DNA from: Bacillus sp. REN10
Lineage (GTDB): Bacteria; Bacillota; Bacilli; Bacillales; Domibacillaceae
Length of the DNA stretch: 64,000 bases
Direction: 5' to 3'
NCBI RefSeq assembly: GCF_016820555.1
Contig: NZ_JADHDW010000003.1
Span: 124,001-188,000 of the forward strand
Below the pieces are notes generated by a model that was not told the DNA's origin, did no database searches, and saw nothing but the letters and a program-made list of their open reading frames with translations. Position numbers and translations under genes: made by a program. This document shows positions 1-10,277 of this stretch, one piece after another (position 1 is the stretch's first letter; the number at the start of each line of letters is the position of its first letter).

Positions 1-51
1 ACTTTAAATGAATTAGAAGGTTTGCGAGTTGACGTGATTGATGGACAATAA
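1..51 (+). CDS. cas7: Cas7 (Csd2) type I-C, C-terminal end only
   Basis: An open frame enters from the left edge and ends at a TAA at 49-51, giving the tail TLNELEGLRVDVIDGQ. The next gene, cas4, starts 11 bases before this stop. In type I-C loci the gene before cas4 is cas7 (csd2), the backbone subunit of the Cascade complex, so position is the main argument. Only 16 residues are visible, so the identity rests on gene order rather than on sequence. Confidence 0.55.
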   Translation, partial: TLNELEGLRVDVIDGQ

Positions 52-697
52 AGAAGATGGCTATTTAATTTTATCTGGCATTCAGCATTTTCAGTTTTGT
101 CGACGGCAATGGGCGCTCATTCACATTGAACAGCAATGGGAAGAAAACGTTCGAACCGTTGAAGGGCAGCATCTTCATACAAAAGCAGATGATCCTTTTG
201 TTAGAGAGAAAAGAGGAGAGAAACTCACTGTACGTGGCATGCCTGTAAAGTCTAATGAGCTTCAAATTACAGGTGTTTGTGATGTAGTTGAGTTTATAAA
301 AGATCGGCATGGGGTGGAGATCAATGGTGCTGACGGAAAATATATGGCTTATCCAGTAGAATATAAACGAGGGAAGCCAAAAAAGAACGATTCAGATGTG
401 TTACAATTAACGGCCCAAGCGCTCTGTTTAGAAGAAATGTTGCTTTGTGAAATAGACATAGGTTACATGTACTATCATGAAATTAAACACCGTGTTGAAG
501 TTCCGATAACGATCGAACACAAAAAGAAAGTGAAGTCTGTTGTTGCAGAAATGCAAGATTATTATCACCGTAAGCATACGCCTAAAGTGAAAACAGGAGC
601 ATTCTGCAACAGTTGCTCTCTTCAAAACATTTGCTTACCAACGTTAATGAATAAACGATCGGTGAAAAGCTATATTGAAGGGAAGATCAACGAATGA
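41..697 (+). CDS. cas4: CRISPR-associated exonuclease Cas4 (type I-C)
   Basis: This is a 218-residue RecB-like nuclease that works with Cas1-Cas2 in PAM selection and trimming of new spacers. The iron-sulfur cysteines are visible: C20 in FQFCRRQW near the N-terminus, and C189, C192 and C198 in CNSCSLQNIC near the end. The nuclease core has D81 (CDVVEF) and the E107/K109 pair in PVEYKRGK. I start at the ATG at 41; an in-frame TTG at 38 directly before it is possible. The gene overlaps the end of cas7, and its own stop overlaps the ATG of cas1, so translation is probably coupled through the operon. Confidence 0.93.
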   Translation: MDNKEDGYLILSGIQHFQFCRRQWALIHIEQQWEENVRTVEGQHLHTKADDPFVREKRGEKLTVRGMPVKSNELQITGVCDVVEFIKDRHGVEINGADGKYMAYPVEYKRGKPKKNDSDVLQLTAQALCLEEMLLCEIDIGYMYYHEIKHRVEVPITIEHKKKVKSVVAEMQDYYHRKHTPKVKTGAFCNSCSLQNICLPTLMNKRSVKSYIEGKINE

Positions 698-1725
698 AAA
701 AACTTTTGAATACGTTGTTTATCACCCAACCAGATGTTTATTTATCATTAGATGGAGATAATATTGTTCTTTTGAAAGAGCAAGATAAGCTAGGAAGGTT
801 GCCACTACATAACTTGGAATCAGTTGTTTCTTTTGGTTATACAGGGGCCAGCCCTGCGTTAATGGGCTACTGTGCAGATCGAAATATCTCATTAATATTT
901 TTTACGAAAAATGGAAGGTTTTTAGCTAGAGTCATTGGGCAAAGCAAGGGAAATGTGGTCTTAAGGAAAAAACAATATCGCATATCAGAGGATGAAACGG
1001 CAGCGGCAAAAATATCTAGAAACTTTATTGTTGGTAAAATATATAATCAAAAATGGATGATTGAAAGAATGACAAGAGATTATCCATTACGAGTAGATGT
1101 CGTTCAATTTAAAGAAGTATCTAAACAGCTTTCTTCCATCATTTTAGAGGTAAGAGCATGTGAAGACTTAGAAAGTTTACGAGGATGGGAAGGACAAGCT
1201 GCTGTAAGTTATAACAAAATATTTAATCAAATGATTTTACAACAAAAAGAAGATTTCTATTTTCATCTGCGTTCAAGAAGGCCGCCGTTAGACAACGTGA
1301 ACGCGATGCTGTCTTTTGCTTATACGCTATTAGCTAACGACATGGCTGCGGCATTAGAAGGTGTTGGATTAGATGCTTATGTAGGTTTTCTACATCGTGA
1401 TCGGCCAGGAAGAGCTTCTTTAGCTTTAGATGTGATGGAAGAATTAAGAGGCGTATATGCTGATCGATTTGTCTTGTCTTTAATCAATAAAAAAGTGATG
1501 AATAAAGATGACTTCTTTAAAAAAGAAAATGGAGCTGTCATCATGACTGATGAAGCAAGAAAGAAATTTTTAGCCGCTTGGCAAAACAAAAAACAAGATA
1601 AGATCACACACCCATACTTAGGAGAGAAAATTTCTTGGGGATTAGTTCCACATGCACAAGCCTTATTATTAGCACGCTACTTACGAAATGATCTAGATGA
1701 ATATCCTCCATTTTTATGGAAGTAG
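694..1725 (+). CDS. cas1: CRISPR-associated endonuclease Cas1 (type I-C)
   Basis: This is the 343-residue integrase that inserts new spacers at the leader end of the array. The metal-binding residues are E166 in LRGWEGQAA, H234 in GFLHRDRPGR and D246/E249 in LALDVMEELRG, as in other subtype I-C Cas1 proteins. The ATG overlaps the cas4 stop (ATGA). The stop codon at 1723-1725 is immediately followed by the GTG of cas2. Length and gene order fit a complete, functional adaptation module, and the many unique spacers downstream agree with past activity. Confidence 0.96.
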   Translation: MKKLLNTLFITQPDVYLSLDGDNIVLLKEQDKLGRLPLHNLESVVSFGYTGASPALMGYCADRNISLIFFTKNGRFLARVIGQSKGNVVLRKKQYRISEDETAAAKISRNFIVGKIYNQKWMIERMTRDYPLRVDVVQFKEVSKQLSSIILEVRACEDLESLRGWEGQAAVSYNKIFNQMILQQKEDFYFHLRSRRPPLDNVNAMLSFAYTLLANDMAAALEGVGLDAYVGFLHRDRPGRASLALDVMEELRGVYADRFVLSLINKKVMNKDDFFKKENGAVIMTDEARKKFLAAWQNKKQDKITHPYLGEKISWGLVPHAQALLLARYLRNDLDEYPPFLWK

Positions 1726-2025
1726 GTGAAATGTTTGTTAGTATTAATCACTTATGATGTAAGCACTACTAACAATTCCGGGCAAAAGCGATTACGAAAA
1801 GTAGCAAAAACATGTCAAAACTATGGTCAACGAGTCCAAAACTCAGTATTTGAGTGCATTGTAGATGCTGCACAATTCGCTGCACTAAAAATTGAGCTAA
1901 CTAATATTATCGACAAAGACCAAGATAGCCTTAGATTTTACCAGTTAGGCAATAACTACAAAAATAAAGTAGAACATATCGGTGTAAAAGAATCCATCGA
2001 CATAGAAGGACCTTTAATATTTTAG
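1726..2025 (+). CDS. cas2: CRISPR-associated endoribonuclease/adaptor Cas2
   Basis: This 99-residue ferredoxin-fold protein forms the complex with Cas1 that integrates spacers. The N-terminal strand LLVLITYDVST carries the conserved aspartate D11. I use the GTG at 1726, which directly abuts the cas1 stop and has a purine-rich GGAAGTAGGTGAA context in the end of cas1; the ATG at 1731 is in another frame. The last stop-codon base begins the inverted repeat GTGCGAA/TTCGCAC of the leader, so coding and leader sequence overlap by one base. Confidence 0.95.
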   Translation: MKCLLVLITYDVSTTNNSGQKRLRKVAKTCQNYGQRVQNSVFECIVDAAQFAALKIELTNIIDKDQDSLRFYQLGNNYKNKVEHIGVKESIDIEGPLIF

Positions 2026-2191
2026 TGCGAACCTATAGTGCACATGAATTCCCCAGTGTATTCGCACCTGACATTTTTAGATTTTCTTTGTAATTTTGTA
2101 ATATTTGTTACATTGTTCTTTATTTAATAAAGAAAATAGCGTATTTTTGGGCAGAAAAGGCTTTTTTCAAGCTTTTTGCCCAAAAATCGCT
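2026..2191 (+). promoter_or_regulatory. CRISPR leader with stacked palindromes
   Basis: This AT-rich stretch lies between cas2 and the first repeat, where the array leader must be. It holds four inverted repeats: GTGCGAA (2025-2031) with TTCGCAC (2061-2067); TGTAA (2097-2101) with TTACA (2108-2112); CTTTATT/AATAAAG around 2118-2132; and a long one at 2143-2187. From memory, the first, together with the GCACATGAA-like sequence inside it, resembles a block at the cas2-leader junction of many type I-C loci. The leader should contain the promoter for the pre-crRNA; no clear -35/-10 pair was chosen. Confidence 0.8.
2143..2187. repeat. Long inverted repeat abutting the first CRISPR repeat
   Basis: ATTTTTGGGCA at 2143-2153 is the exact reverse complement of TGCCCAAAAAT at 2177-2187. 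Inside it AAAAG (2155-2159) pairs with CTTTT (2172-2176), giving a stem of about 16 bp with a single bulged G at 2154. It ends four bases before the first CRISPR repeat. There is no T-run after it on either strand, so it is not an ordinary intrinsic terminator. Confidence 0.8.
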
Positions 2192-5100
2192 GTCGCACTC
2201 TACATGAGTGCGTGGATTGAAATAAGTAAAAACATACACAACAAATGCCGGCGACATGTCGCACTCTACATGAGTGCGTGGATTGAAATTATTATTATAG
2301 AAAAAAGTAGTTCTGAGGAATCCGTCGCACTCTACATGAGTGCGTGGATTGAAATATGCAGGATGGGCTGTGGAAGAGAAGGCGACAGCGTCGCACTCTA
2401 CATGAGTGCGTGGATTGAAATCGGACATTGATACAGATATTGTTACCGACCGGCCAGGTCGCACTCTACATGAGTGCGTGGATTGAAATAAAGAAGGAGC
2501 TTATACAGGTCAAGAGGCTTTATGTCGCACTCTACATGAGTGCGTGGATTGAAATTAACCGCTCATTGATCAGGCTGTCAGTGTTAAACGTCGCACTCTA
2601 CATGAGTGCGTGGATTGAAATAGATCATCCATGTCTCTTGGAAGCTCAATGTCATGTCGCACTCTACATGAGTGCGTGGATTGAAATCTCAGCAGTTACC
2701 CAACTAAAGAAGCTTTTTAGAGTCGCACTCTACATGAGTGCGTGGATTGAAATAATCATCGCAAGAACAGTGTTAGCAGCACGACTAGTCGCACTCTACA
2801 TGAGTGCGTGGATTGAAATTGGCCAAGATTGGCGTGAATTGGTTGATCAACGGTCGCACTCTACATGAGTGCGTGGATTGAAATCTTTGTATCGATGTAC
2901 ATTAATCATCTTGCTCCCGTCGCACTCTACATGAGTGCGTGGATTGAAATCATGTCACGAACAGTCAAAGTGATCAAGTCGCTATCGTCGCACTCTACAT
3001 GAGTGCGTGGATTGAAATCCTTCCCGATCCAAACGAAAAGATGTAATGGACCGTCGCACTCTACATGAGTGCGTGGATTGAAATAATTGTTATTTTGGAT
3101 GAGGCGGATCTTGAAGCGTCGCACTCTACATGAGTGCGTGGATTGAAATCAACAAATACTTGGAAAACCTTGATATCGACTGGGGGTCGCACTCTACATG
3201 AGTGCGTGGATTGAAATCCCCTTTAACAAATCGTAAATGAATAGTCTGCCCTTGTCGCACTCTACATGAGTGCGTGGATTGAAATTTCATTTGCTCGAAT
3301 CGATCGCTTAAAAACTTTGGTCGCACTCTACATGAGTGCGTGGATTGAAATAAGTCGAGCATTTGAGTTAAATGGCGTGCCTGTAAGTCGCACTCTACAT
3401 GAGTGCGTGGATTGAAATTATAAAACGCTGCATAAGTGAGTTAATACTCTCAGTCGCACTCTACATGAGTGCGTGGATTGAAATACTTTCAACCGCTGTT
3501 TTTGTTGCTTCTCGATCGTCGCACTCTACATGAGTGCGTGGATTGAAATCAAAGGGTTGGAACATAGAATCATGTTTAAGAAAGTCGCACTCTACATGAG
3601 TGCGTGGATTGAAATATCAATAACATGATCATCTTCATTGAACATGTCAGTCGCACTCTACATGAGTGCGTGGATTGAAATAGCTAATTGTTTAGCGTGA
3701 TACTCTTGCACCAAGTCGCACTCTACATGAGTGCGTGGATTGAAATGCAATACCATCAGCAATCGCTTGGCAGAAGTCGTTGTCGCACTCTACATGAGTG
3801 CGTGGATTGAAATGATTAATAACAGGGCAAGATTACACAAACGCTTAGTCGCACTCTACATGAGTGCGTGGATTGAAATTTGGAATGGAGTGTTTAGCAA
3901 AAAACGTATAGAACGTCGCACTCTACATGAGTGCGTGGATTGAAATCTTATTTTCGAGATTCAAAAAATATGGTTCAATTGTCGCACTCTACATGAGTGC
4001 GTGGATTGAAATGTATGAAATAGAGGAAAATTACGATAAAATGTCGTCGCACTCTACATGAGTGCGTGGATTGAAATAGTTAGAGTGTGGAATAAGCTGT
4101 TGACGACTTCTCGTCGCACTCTACATGAGTGCGTGGATTGAAATTAAAATCGACATCGTGCAATCTAATCCGCTTTCGTCGCACTCTACATGAGTGCGTG
4201 GATTGAAATCTTTTGTTAAAACTATATCTCTATTATATCCAACGTCGCACTCTACATGAGTGCGTGGATTGAAATTTTCAAAAACTCTCTATTCATTGTA
4301 ATCTCCTTAGTCGCACTCTACATGAGTGCGTGGATTGAAATATACTCATCTAAACGCTCCTCATGTTGTAGCTTAGTCGCACTCTACATGAGTGCGTGGA
4401 TTGAAATATCGGTGGAAAGAAGCAAGGCGGTCAGCAAAAGTCGCACTCTACATGAGTGCGTGGATTGAAATATCGGTGGAAAGAAGCAAGGCGGTCAGCA
4501 AAAGTCGCACTCTACATGAGTGCGTGGATTGAAATAAAACATATGTAGATGTCGTAAAAACCAAACGTGGTCGCACTCTACATGAGTGCGTGGATTGAAA
4601 TACTTGATCCGCAGGGTAGTAATAAGGACAAGGAAATGTCGCACTCTACATGAGTGCGTGGATTGAAATCGCTATATCGTTGTAGTGATGGAACATATAT
4701 AGCGTCGCACTCTACATGAGTGCGTGGATTGAAATCCATGTGTACGGTTCGAAAGACGTTTTGGGCAGTCGTCGCACTCTACATGAGTGCGTGGATTGAA
4801 ATCCATGTGTACGGTTCGAAAGACGTTTTGGGCAGTCGTCGCACTCTACATGAGTGCGTGGATTGAAATCTCCATATTAACTCGTTTCACTGTAAATTCC
4901 CCGTCGCACTCTACATGAGTGCGTGGATTGAAATATTATAGTGTATTAATGGATAATGTAATGAAATCGTCGCACTCTACATGAGTGCGTGGATTGAAAT
5001 CGCACCAACACTATCTATCGCTACTTTACTAGCGTCGCACTCTACATGAGTGCGTGGATTGAAATCGCCATATCTTGTAGCATTTTAATGTAAGCATCGT

Positions 5101-8100
5101 CGCACTCTACATGAGTGCGTGGATTGAAATCTTAACTCTTCTTCTGACACTTGTTCGACTATACGTCGCACTCTACATGAGTGCGTGGATTGAAATACTA
5201 TTGGAATGAGATTAACAAAAAGTCAGGAAAGTCGCACTCTACATGAGTGCGTGGATTGAAATAAAGCTATTTGTGTATCTGTATGGAATGACGGCGGTCG
5301 CACTCTACATGAGTGCGTGGATTGAAATTAAAATCGACATCGTGCAATCTAATCCGCTTTCCGTGTCGCACTCTACATGAGTGCGTGGATTGAAATAAAA
5401 CAGAAGAAGAGGTAAGCACGATTATCAACTGTCGCACTCTACATGAGTGCGTGGATTGAAATAAAACTTAGTTGAAGATTGTCTGTGGCTCGCTAAGTCG
5501 CACTCTACATGAGTGCGTGGATTGAAATCCACACCTTTCTCGCCAGCTAAATCAACACCTTGGTCGCACTCTACATGAGTGCGTGGATTGAAATTAGCGA
5601 CTTAATGGCTCTCTTAATCGTATTAACGTCGCACTCTACATGAGTGCGTGGATTGAAATATAATGCATCAATTTGTCAGAGTCAATACGATTGTCGCACT
5701 CTACATGAGTGCGTGGATTGAAATATATCATCGCCACCTCTCATTTATTTAACTCTAAGTCGCACTCTACATGAGTGCGTGGATTGAAATTTTAACTCTT
5801 ACAACTGGTTTAGTAGTGGATTTAAGTCGCACTCTACATGAGTGCGTGGATTGAAATGAATTAAGAATGCTTATCCAAGTGATTTATTAGCGTCGCACTC
5901 TACATGAGTGCGTGGATTGAAATTTTGGAGCGATCGAATCAGCACAAATCGCTTTTGCGTCGCACTCTACATGAGTGCGTGGATTGAAATAGAAATGATC
6001 TTTGCGTGCACTCCTTCATTTATTGTCGCACTCTACATGAGTGCGTGGATTGAAATAAGAACGACATGAAGATCACAGAAGGTGTGGGTCACGTCGCACT
6101 CTACATGAGTGCGTGGATTGAAATCTGTGATTGCTCCAAAGATTGCTAGCGTCGTAGAGTCGCACTCTACATGAGTGCGTGGATTGAAATCCTGACAGCT
6201 TTCTCGCTCTGCTTCGATAACACACGTCGCACTCTACATGAGTGCGTGGATTGAAATGATAAGCTAGCCAAAGAAGGATTCGAGCGGAATGGTCGCACTC
6301 TACATGAGTGCGTGGATTGAAATAGGAGGAAGCACAGACTTAATTGAGAAAACGATCGGTCGCACTCTACATGAGTGCGTGGATTGAAATTTCGAAAATG
6401 ACAACACAAGAAACATGGGCTGATGTCGCACTCTACATGAGTGCGTGGATTGAAATAAAGTCATGCTCATCCGTTGGGCTGTCTCCTAACCGTCGCACTC
6501 TACATGAGTGCGTGGATTGAAATGGTAACGTGTATCCTGCTTCAAAGACGATTTTAGTCGCACTCTACATGAGTGCGTGGATTGAAATTGTAAAGCAAAA
6601 GAAAGTCCTCACATGGTGGCGTGTCGCACTCTACATGAGTGCGTGGATTGAAATTGTTGCTGGTCCAGAGGGGGCATATGTGTATTGGGGTCGCACTCTA
6701 CATGAGTGCGTGGATTGAAATTATGGAATCCTTAATAGTATCTTTTTCTTGTTTTGTCGCACTCTACATGAGTGCGTGGATTGAAATCGCTATAAGTAGC
6801 GAGAGGGATCGCTACTGTGCGTCGCACTCTACATGAGTGCGTGGATTGAAATCTGCTCCAGCAGTGACGCTGTGTCGATTACGTCGTCGCACTCTACATG
6901 AGTGCGTGGATTGAAATTGATTACGCGCTAAGTTGTAGAAAAACGCAAAGGTCGCACTCTACATGAGTGCGTGGATTGAAATCACCTTTATCATCCTTTC
7001 TTTAATGCGCTTCATGTCGCACTCTACATGAGTGCGTGGATTGAAATACCAGTGTTTAGAGGACCTGCTGTAGAACGTCACGTCGCACTCTACATGAGTG
7101 CGTGGATTGAAATACCAGTGTTTAGAGGACCTGCTGTAGAACGTCACGTCGCACTCTACATGAGTGCGTGGATTGAAATAAGCTACAGATTGGAGAAAAT
7201 CACATAACTTGCGTCGCACTCTACATGAGTGCGTGGATTGAAATATTGATTGTCGCTTCTTTGTGTGCTTGCATCATTGTCGCACTCTACATGAGTGCGT
7301 GGATTGAAATATTTCTTGCTTGAGCTTTCGCGTGTCTTCGTTCATGTCGCACTCTACATGAGTGCGTGGATTGAAATATTTCTTGCTTGAGCTTTCGCGT
7401 GTCTTCGTTCATGTCGCACTCTACATGAGTGCGTGGATTGAAATCGTATATGCGCATGAATACTGGCGGCCAGTTATACGTCGCACTCTACATGAGTGCG
7501 TGGATTGAAATAAGCCGGACTTGATTTAATGACAGCACTAAAAGAGTCGCACTCTACATGAGTGCGTGGATTGAAATGCCTAATGCAGACTGCTGTGTAC
7601 CCGTTTAATAAAGTCGCACTCTACATGAGTGCGTGGATTGAAATTTGATGAGATTTACGGTCGAAACGACGCGGCGTGTCGCACTCTACATGAGTGCGTG
7701 GATTGAAATTCCGTGAGGCTTTCCTCGTCTTAACACGTTAGGGTCGCACTCTACATGAGTGCGTGGATTGAAATCGGCCATCTGATAATCTTGATCACGG
7801 CAGGAGACGTCGCACTCTACATGAGTGCGTGGATTGAAATTCATCGTAGATACAAGTAGCCCCTTGTGGCGTTGCGTCGCACTCTACATGAGTGCGTGGA
7901 TTGAAATTTTAATGGTTGCACATCAATTAATGCCGGGGGAGTCGCACTCTACATGAGTGCGTGGATTGAAATCCTGCTTATCCGGCTAACGAGGTGAATG
8001 TTCGCTCGTCGCACTCTACATGAGTGCGTGGATTGAAATATCAGATAGCCGGCGGGCTGAACATAAACGTAAGCGTCGCACTCTACATGAGTGCGTGGAT

Positions 8101-8705
8101 TGAAATATTAACTCGTTGCGAATTTCAGACGTTTGAGAAAGGTCGCACTCTACATGAGTGCGTGGATTGAAATTTTGTCGATGAACTTAAAAGAGCGTTA
8201 GCGGCGGTGTCGCACTCTACATGAGTGCGTGGATTGAAATTTGTGGTGCCACATTTTCCTCGAACTGCGACACTAGTCGCACTCTACACGAGTGCGTGGA
8301 TTGAAATCGAGAGGCAGGTGAAACACATGAATACTGTGAAGTCGCACTCTACATGAGTGCGTGGATTGAAATCTGTCCTTCAACGAACTGAACCTCGATT
8401 TTAGCACGTCGCACTCTACATGAGTGCGTGGATTGAAATCCACCATGATCTCTAATGTCTATCATCTTTACACCGTCGCACTCTACATGAGTGCGTGGAT
8501 TGAAATCATTGTTGTTACTTTCATACGGCCGAGCTTTAAGTCGCACTCTACATGAGTGCGTGGATTGAAATAAAATTAAAAGGACGGTCAGCAACAGTGA
8601 CCATCCCGTCGCACTCTACATGAGTGCATGGATTGAAATTGTGATCGGGATTGCGCCTTTGCCATGGGCTCCAGTCGCACTCTACATGAGTGCGTGGATT
8701 GAAAT
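2192..8705 (+). CRISPR. Type I-C CRISPR array, 99 repeats and 98 spacers
   Basis: The 32-bp repeat begins GTCGCACTC and ends TGGATTGAAAT; the first is at 2192-2223 and the last at 8674-8705. I located 99 repeat starts by reading the sequence. Spacers are 32-36 bp, mostly 34. The repeat has a 7-bp stem, CGCACTC/GAGTGCG, with a TACAT loop. In type I-C systems Cas5 cuts at the base of this stem and leaves an 11-base 5' handle. The only variant repeats seen are at 8276 (T to C at 8289) and 8608 (GAGTGCATGG), both at the end far from the leader, which supports transcription away from the cas genes. Several spacers are duplicated. Confidence 0.99.
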
Positions 8706-8876
8706 TGATGGATGATGTCCATCGTCAGCAGCTCAATAGGACAATGTTAGTGCAATAAGAGTTATTGTGGTAATACGTGGATAAAAATGTTTCATCATAC
8801 TAATTAAAAAATCATTAGCATATTCTTATTATTCTTTAAAGCGTGCAATGATGAAAGCATATAAGAGTGGTATTGC

Positions 8877-9104
8877 TTGTGCATAGCAGTGTCCCTTCTT
8901 TGTGGTGATACGCGACAAAAAGAGGCTGATATATCGGGAACAGGTAAAGTAGATGATTCATTTGAGGAACCTCTTGTCATGGAGATAACTGGAGATATTA
9001 TCATTGATATTAACGATGGACATAATAATTTCGATGCATTCAGAATACTAAATGAGTCGGATGTTTTCGAAAAGGTGCAAGGCATTCTTGATAATGATAA
9101 TTAG
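8877..9104 (+). CDS. Short hypothetical reading frame, possibly a gene remnant
   Basis: This is an open frame of 75 codons from a TTG, with no convincing ribosome site. The product is acidic in its second half (EPLVMEITGDIIIDIND and FEKVQGILDNDN) and looks like the end of a small soluble protein. A different frame just upstream (ATG at 8851) stops within a dozen codons, so the 5' end may have been lost by a frameshift. I do not recognise the family. It lies between the array and an IS66 remnant, in an otherwise decayed strip. Confidence 0.25.
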   Translation: MCIAVSLLCGDTRQKEADISGTGKVDDSFEEPLVMEITGDIIIDINDGHNNFDAFRILNESDVFEKVQGILDNDN

Positions 9105-9131
9105 AAAATAGTGGAATTAAGTATGAGCTGA

Positions 9132-9344
9132 TCTGCGGATTATCGTGCCGAAATTGTAGATAAGAGGGATAAGGAAAAGTCAGTAACAACTTTTTACTAT
9201 CTTTGGGCAAATCCGGAGCATAAAAATATTGAACTGGTAGGTTATGGTAATACACGGTGCGTTCTGATGAATAAGTTGGATTCAGAAAAGTTGTACAAAT
9301 TTTTGACGGATAGGAACTTGTCAGATCATGTTGTAATTGAATAA
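9132..9344 (+). pseudogene. Headless reading frame of unknown family
   Basis: This frame runs about 70 codons after a stop (TGA at 9129-9131) and ends at a TAA at 9342-9344. It reads SADYRAEIVDKRDK, then FYYLWANPEHKNIELVGYG, and ends SDHVVIE. The amino-acid make-up is protein-like, but there is no start codon or ribosome site, so this is probably the 3' part of a broken gene. It may have been the continuation of the frame that ends at 9104. Function unknown. Confidence 0.35.
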
Positions 9345-9503
9345 CCATTATCTTAGGATTTGTTTTAACGTAATCCAAGAGAGTCTCTTTCCTCAAGGAG
9401 CGTGAAGGGGGTACCAATGGCTACAATTGAGTATTTCCAAGCATACTAAGTCAGGGTTTGTTACCACCATTTCCTAAAAAATCTTTATGTCACGTTCGCT
9501 AAC

Positions 9504-9940
9504 TGTTGGGCACATGTGCGATGCTATTGGCTAAAAGCTAATAGCAAGCATGGACAAATTGGCGTGGATTACTGTGATCAATTGTATCTTTTAAAACGTC
9601 AATTTAAGCGCTTTTCAATAGGAAAATACCATAAAGCAAGGAAAAAACACTCCAAGCCGATTGTAGAAAAATTTCTGAAATAGATAGATGATTTACCTTT
9701 CTTCGGAAAAAATACCTTGGCTGAAGGGGCAAAAGCAAACGGCATTGATTTTTATCAATACTTTGTGAAGCTATTGATGGAGCTACTTAATTTACCGATT
9801 CACCAGCAACAAGAGATTTTAAATAGCTACATGCCGTGGTCAAAAAATACTCCGGCGCCATGTGCAAAATAGCCATCTATCCGAAAAAATTTTAGCATAG
9901 ATGGCTATTCGTCGTGCGTACCCAAAAGGTGCGCTTATTT
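9504..9940 (+). mobile_element. IS66-family transposase remnant
   Basis: Reading from 9504 gives CWAHVR, an IS66 transposase motif, then GVDYCDQLYLLKRQFK and HSKPIVEKFLK before an in-frame stop. The same frame resumes with the family's C-terminal block: ANGIDFYQYFVKLL and, near the end, LNSYMPWSK, stopping at 9870-9872. The N-terminal two thirds are missing, so the element is dead. After the stop is a hairpin, TAGCCATCTAT (9870-9880) with ATAGATGGCTA (9897-9907), and then a GGTGCGCTTAT sequence (9929-9939) that may be what is left of the terminal inverted repeat. Confidence 0.75.
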
Positions 9941-10277
9941 GTTATTTCGGGTTTATGTAAGAATGATTTGATTTTGAAAGCCACAAAAGTCATAACAACA
10001 GTCAAAGTGATAGTGTTTTATGACTATAAGTAATAAATCATCAAAAAAAGATCAAGCTAATAACGACGGTAGCAAAAGTTATCCACGCTGTTTCAATAAT
10101 TGGAATAATTAACTGAAAATAAAAAATTAACGAAAAAATATATTTACTTTTTTAAAAGATCATATTAGAATAAAAAAGCGATCGATATCGACAATAAAAG
10201 ACATATGTCGACAAATTAGGAATGTTTTTATTTCTGAATCAACAAGTTTATTACATCTAGGAAAGGAAATAGGGAAT
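9941..10277 (+). promoter_or_regulatory. AT-rich non-coding region before the permease gene
   Basis: No reading frame is supported here. The stretch is AT-rich and holds two copies of TCGACAA, at 10188-10194 and 10208-10214, a spacing of 20 bp or about two helical turns. On the other strand each reads TTGTCGA, close to but not identical with the Spo0A-box core TGTCGAA. The ribosome site GGAAAGGAAATAGGG precedes the ATG at 10278. The permease promoter must lie in this segment, but I could not fix its hexamers. Confidence 0.4.

Noticed and set aside
2105-8594. Open frames within the array, with repeating peptide units such as VALYMSAWIEI or STHSCRV
   Set aside because: They are translations of the CRISPR repeat itself in several frames, without ribosome sites; they are not genes.
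2192-8705. Spacers that might target genes inside this window
   Set aside because: No convincing long match was noticed by eye, but an exhaustive comparison was not possible; a spacer search against the genome would decide.
9040-9417. Minus-strand frame of about 125 codons
   Set aside because: No ribosome site, unnatural composition, and it overlaps plus-strand remnants that look more protein-like.
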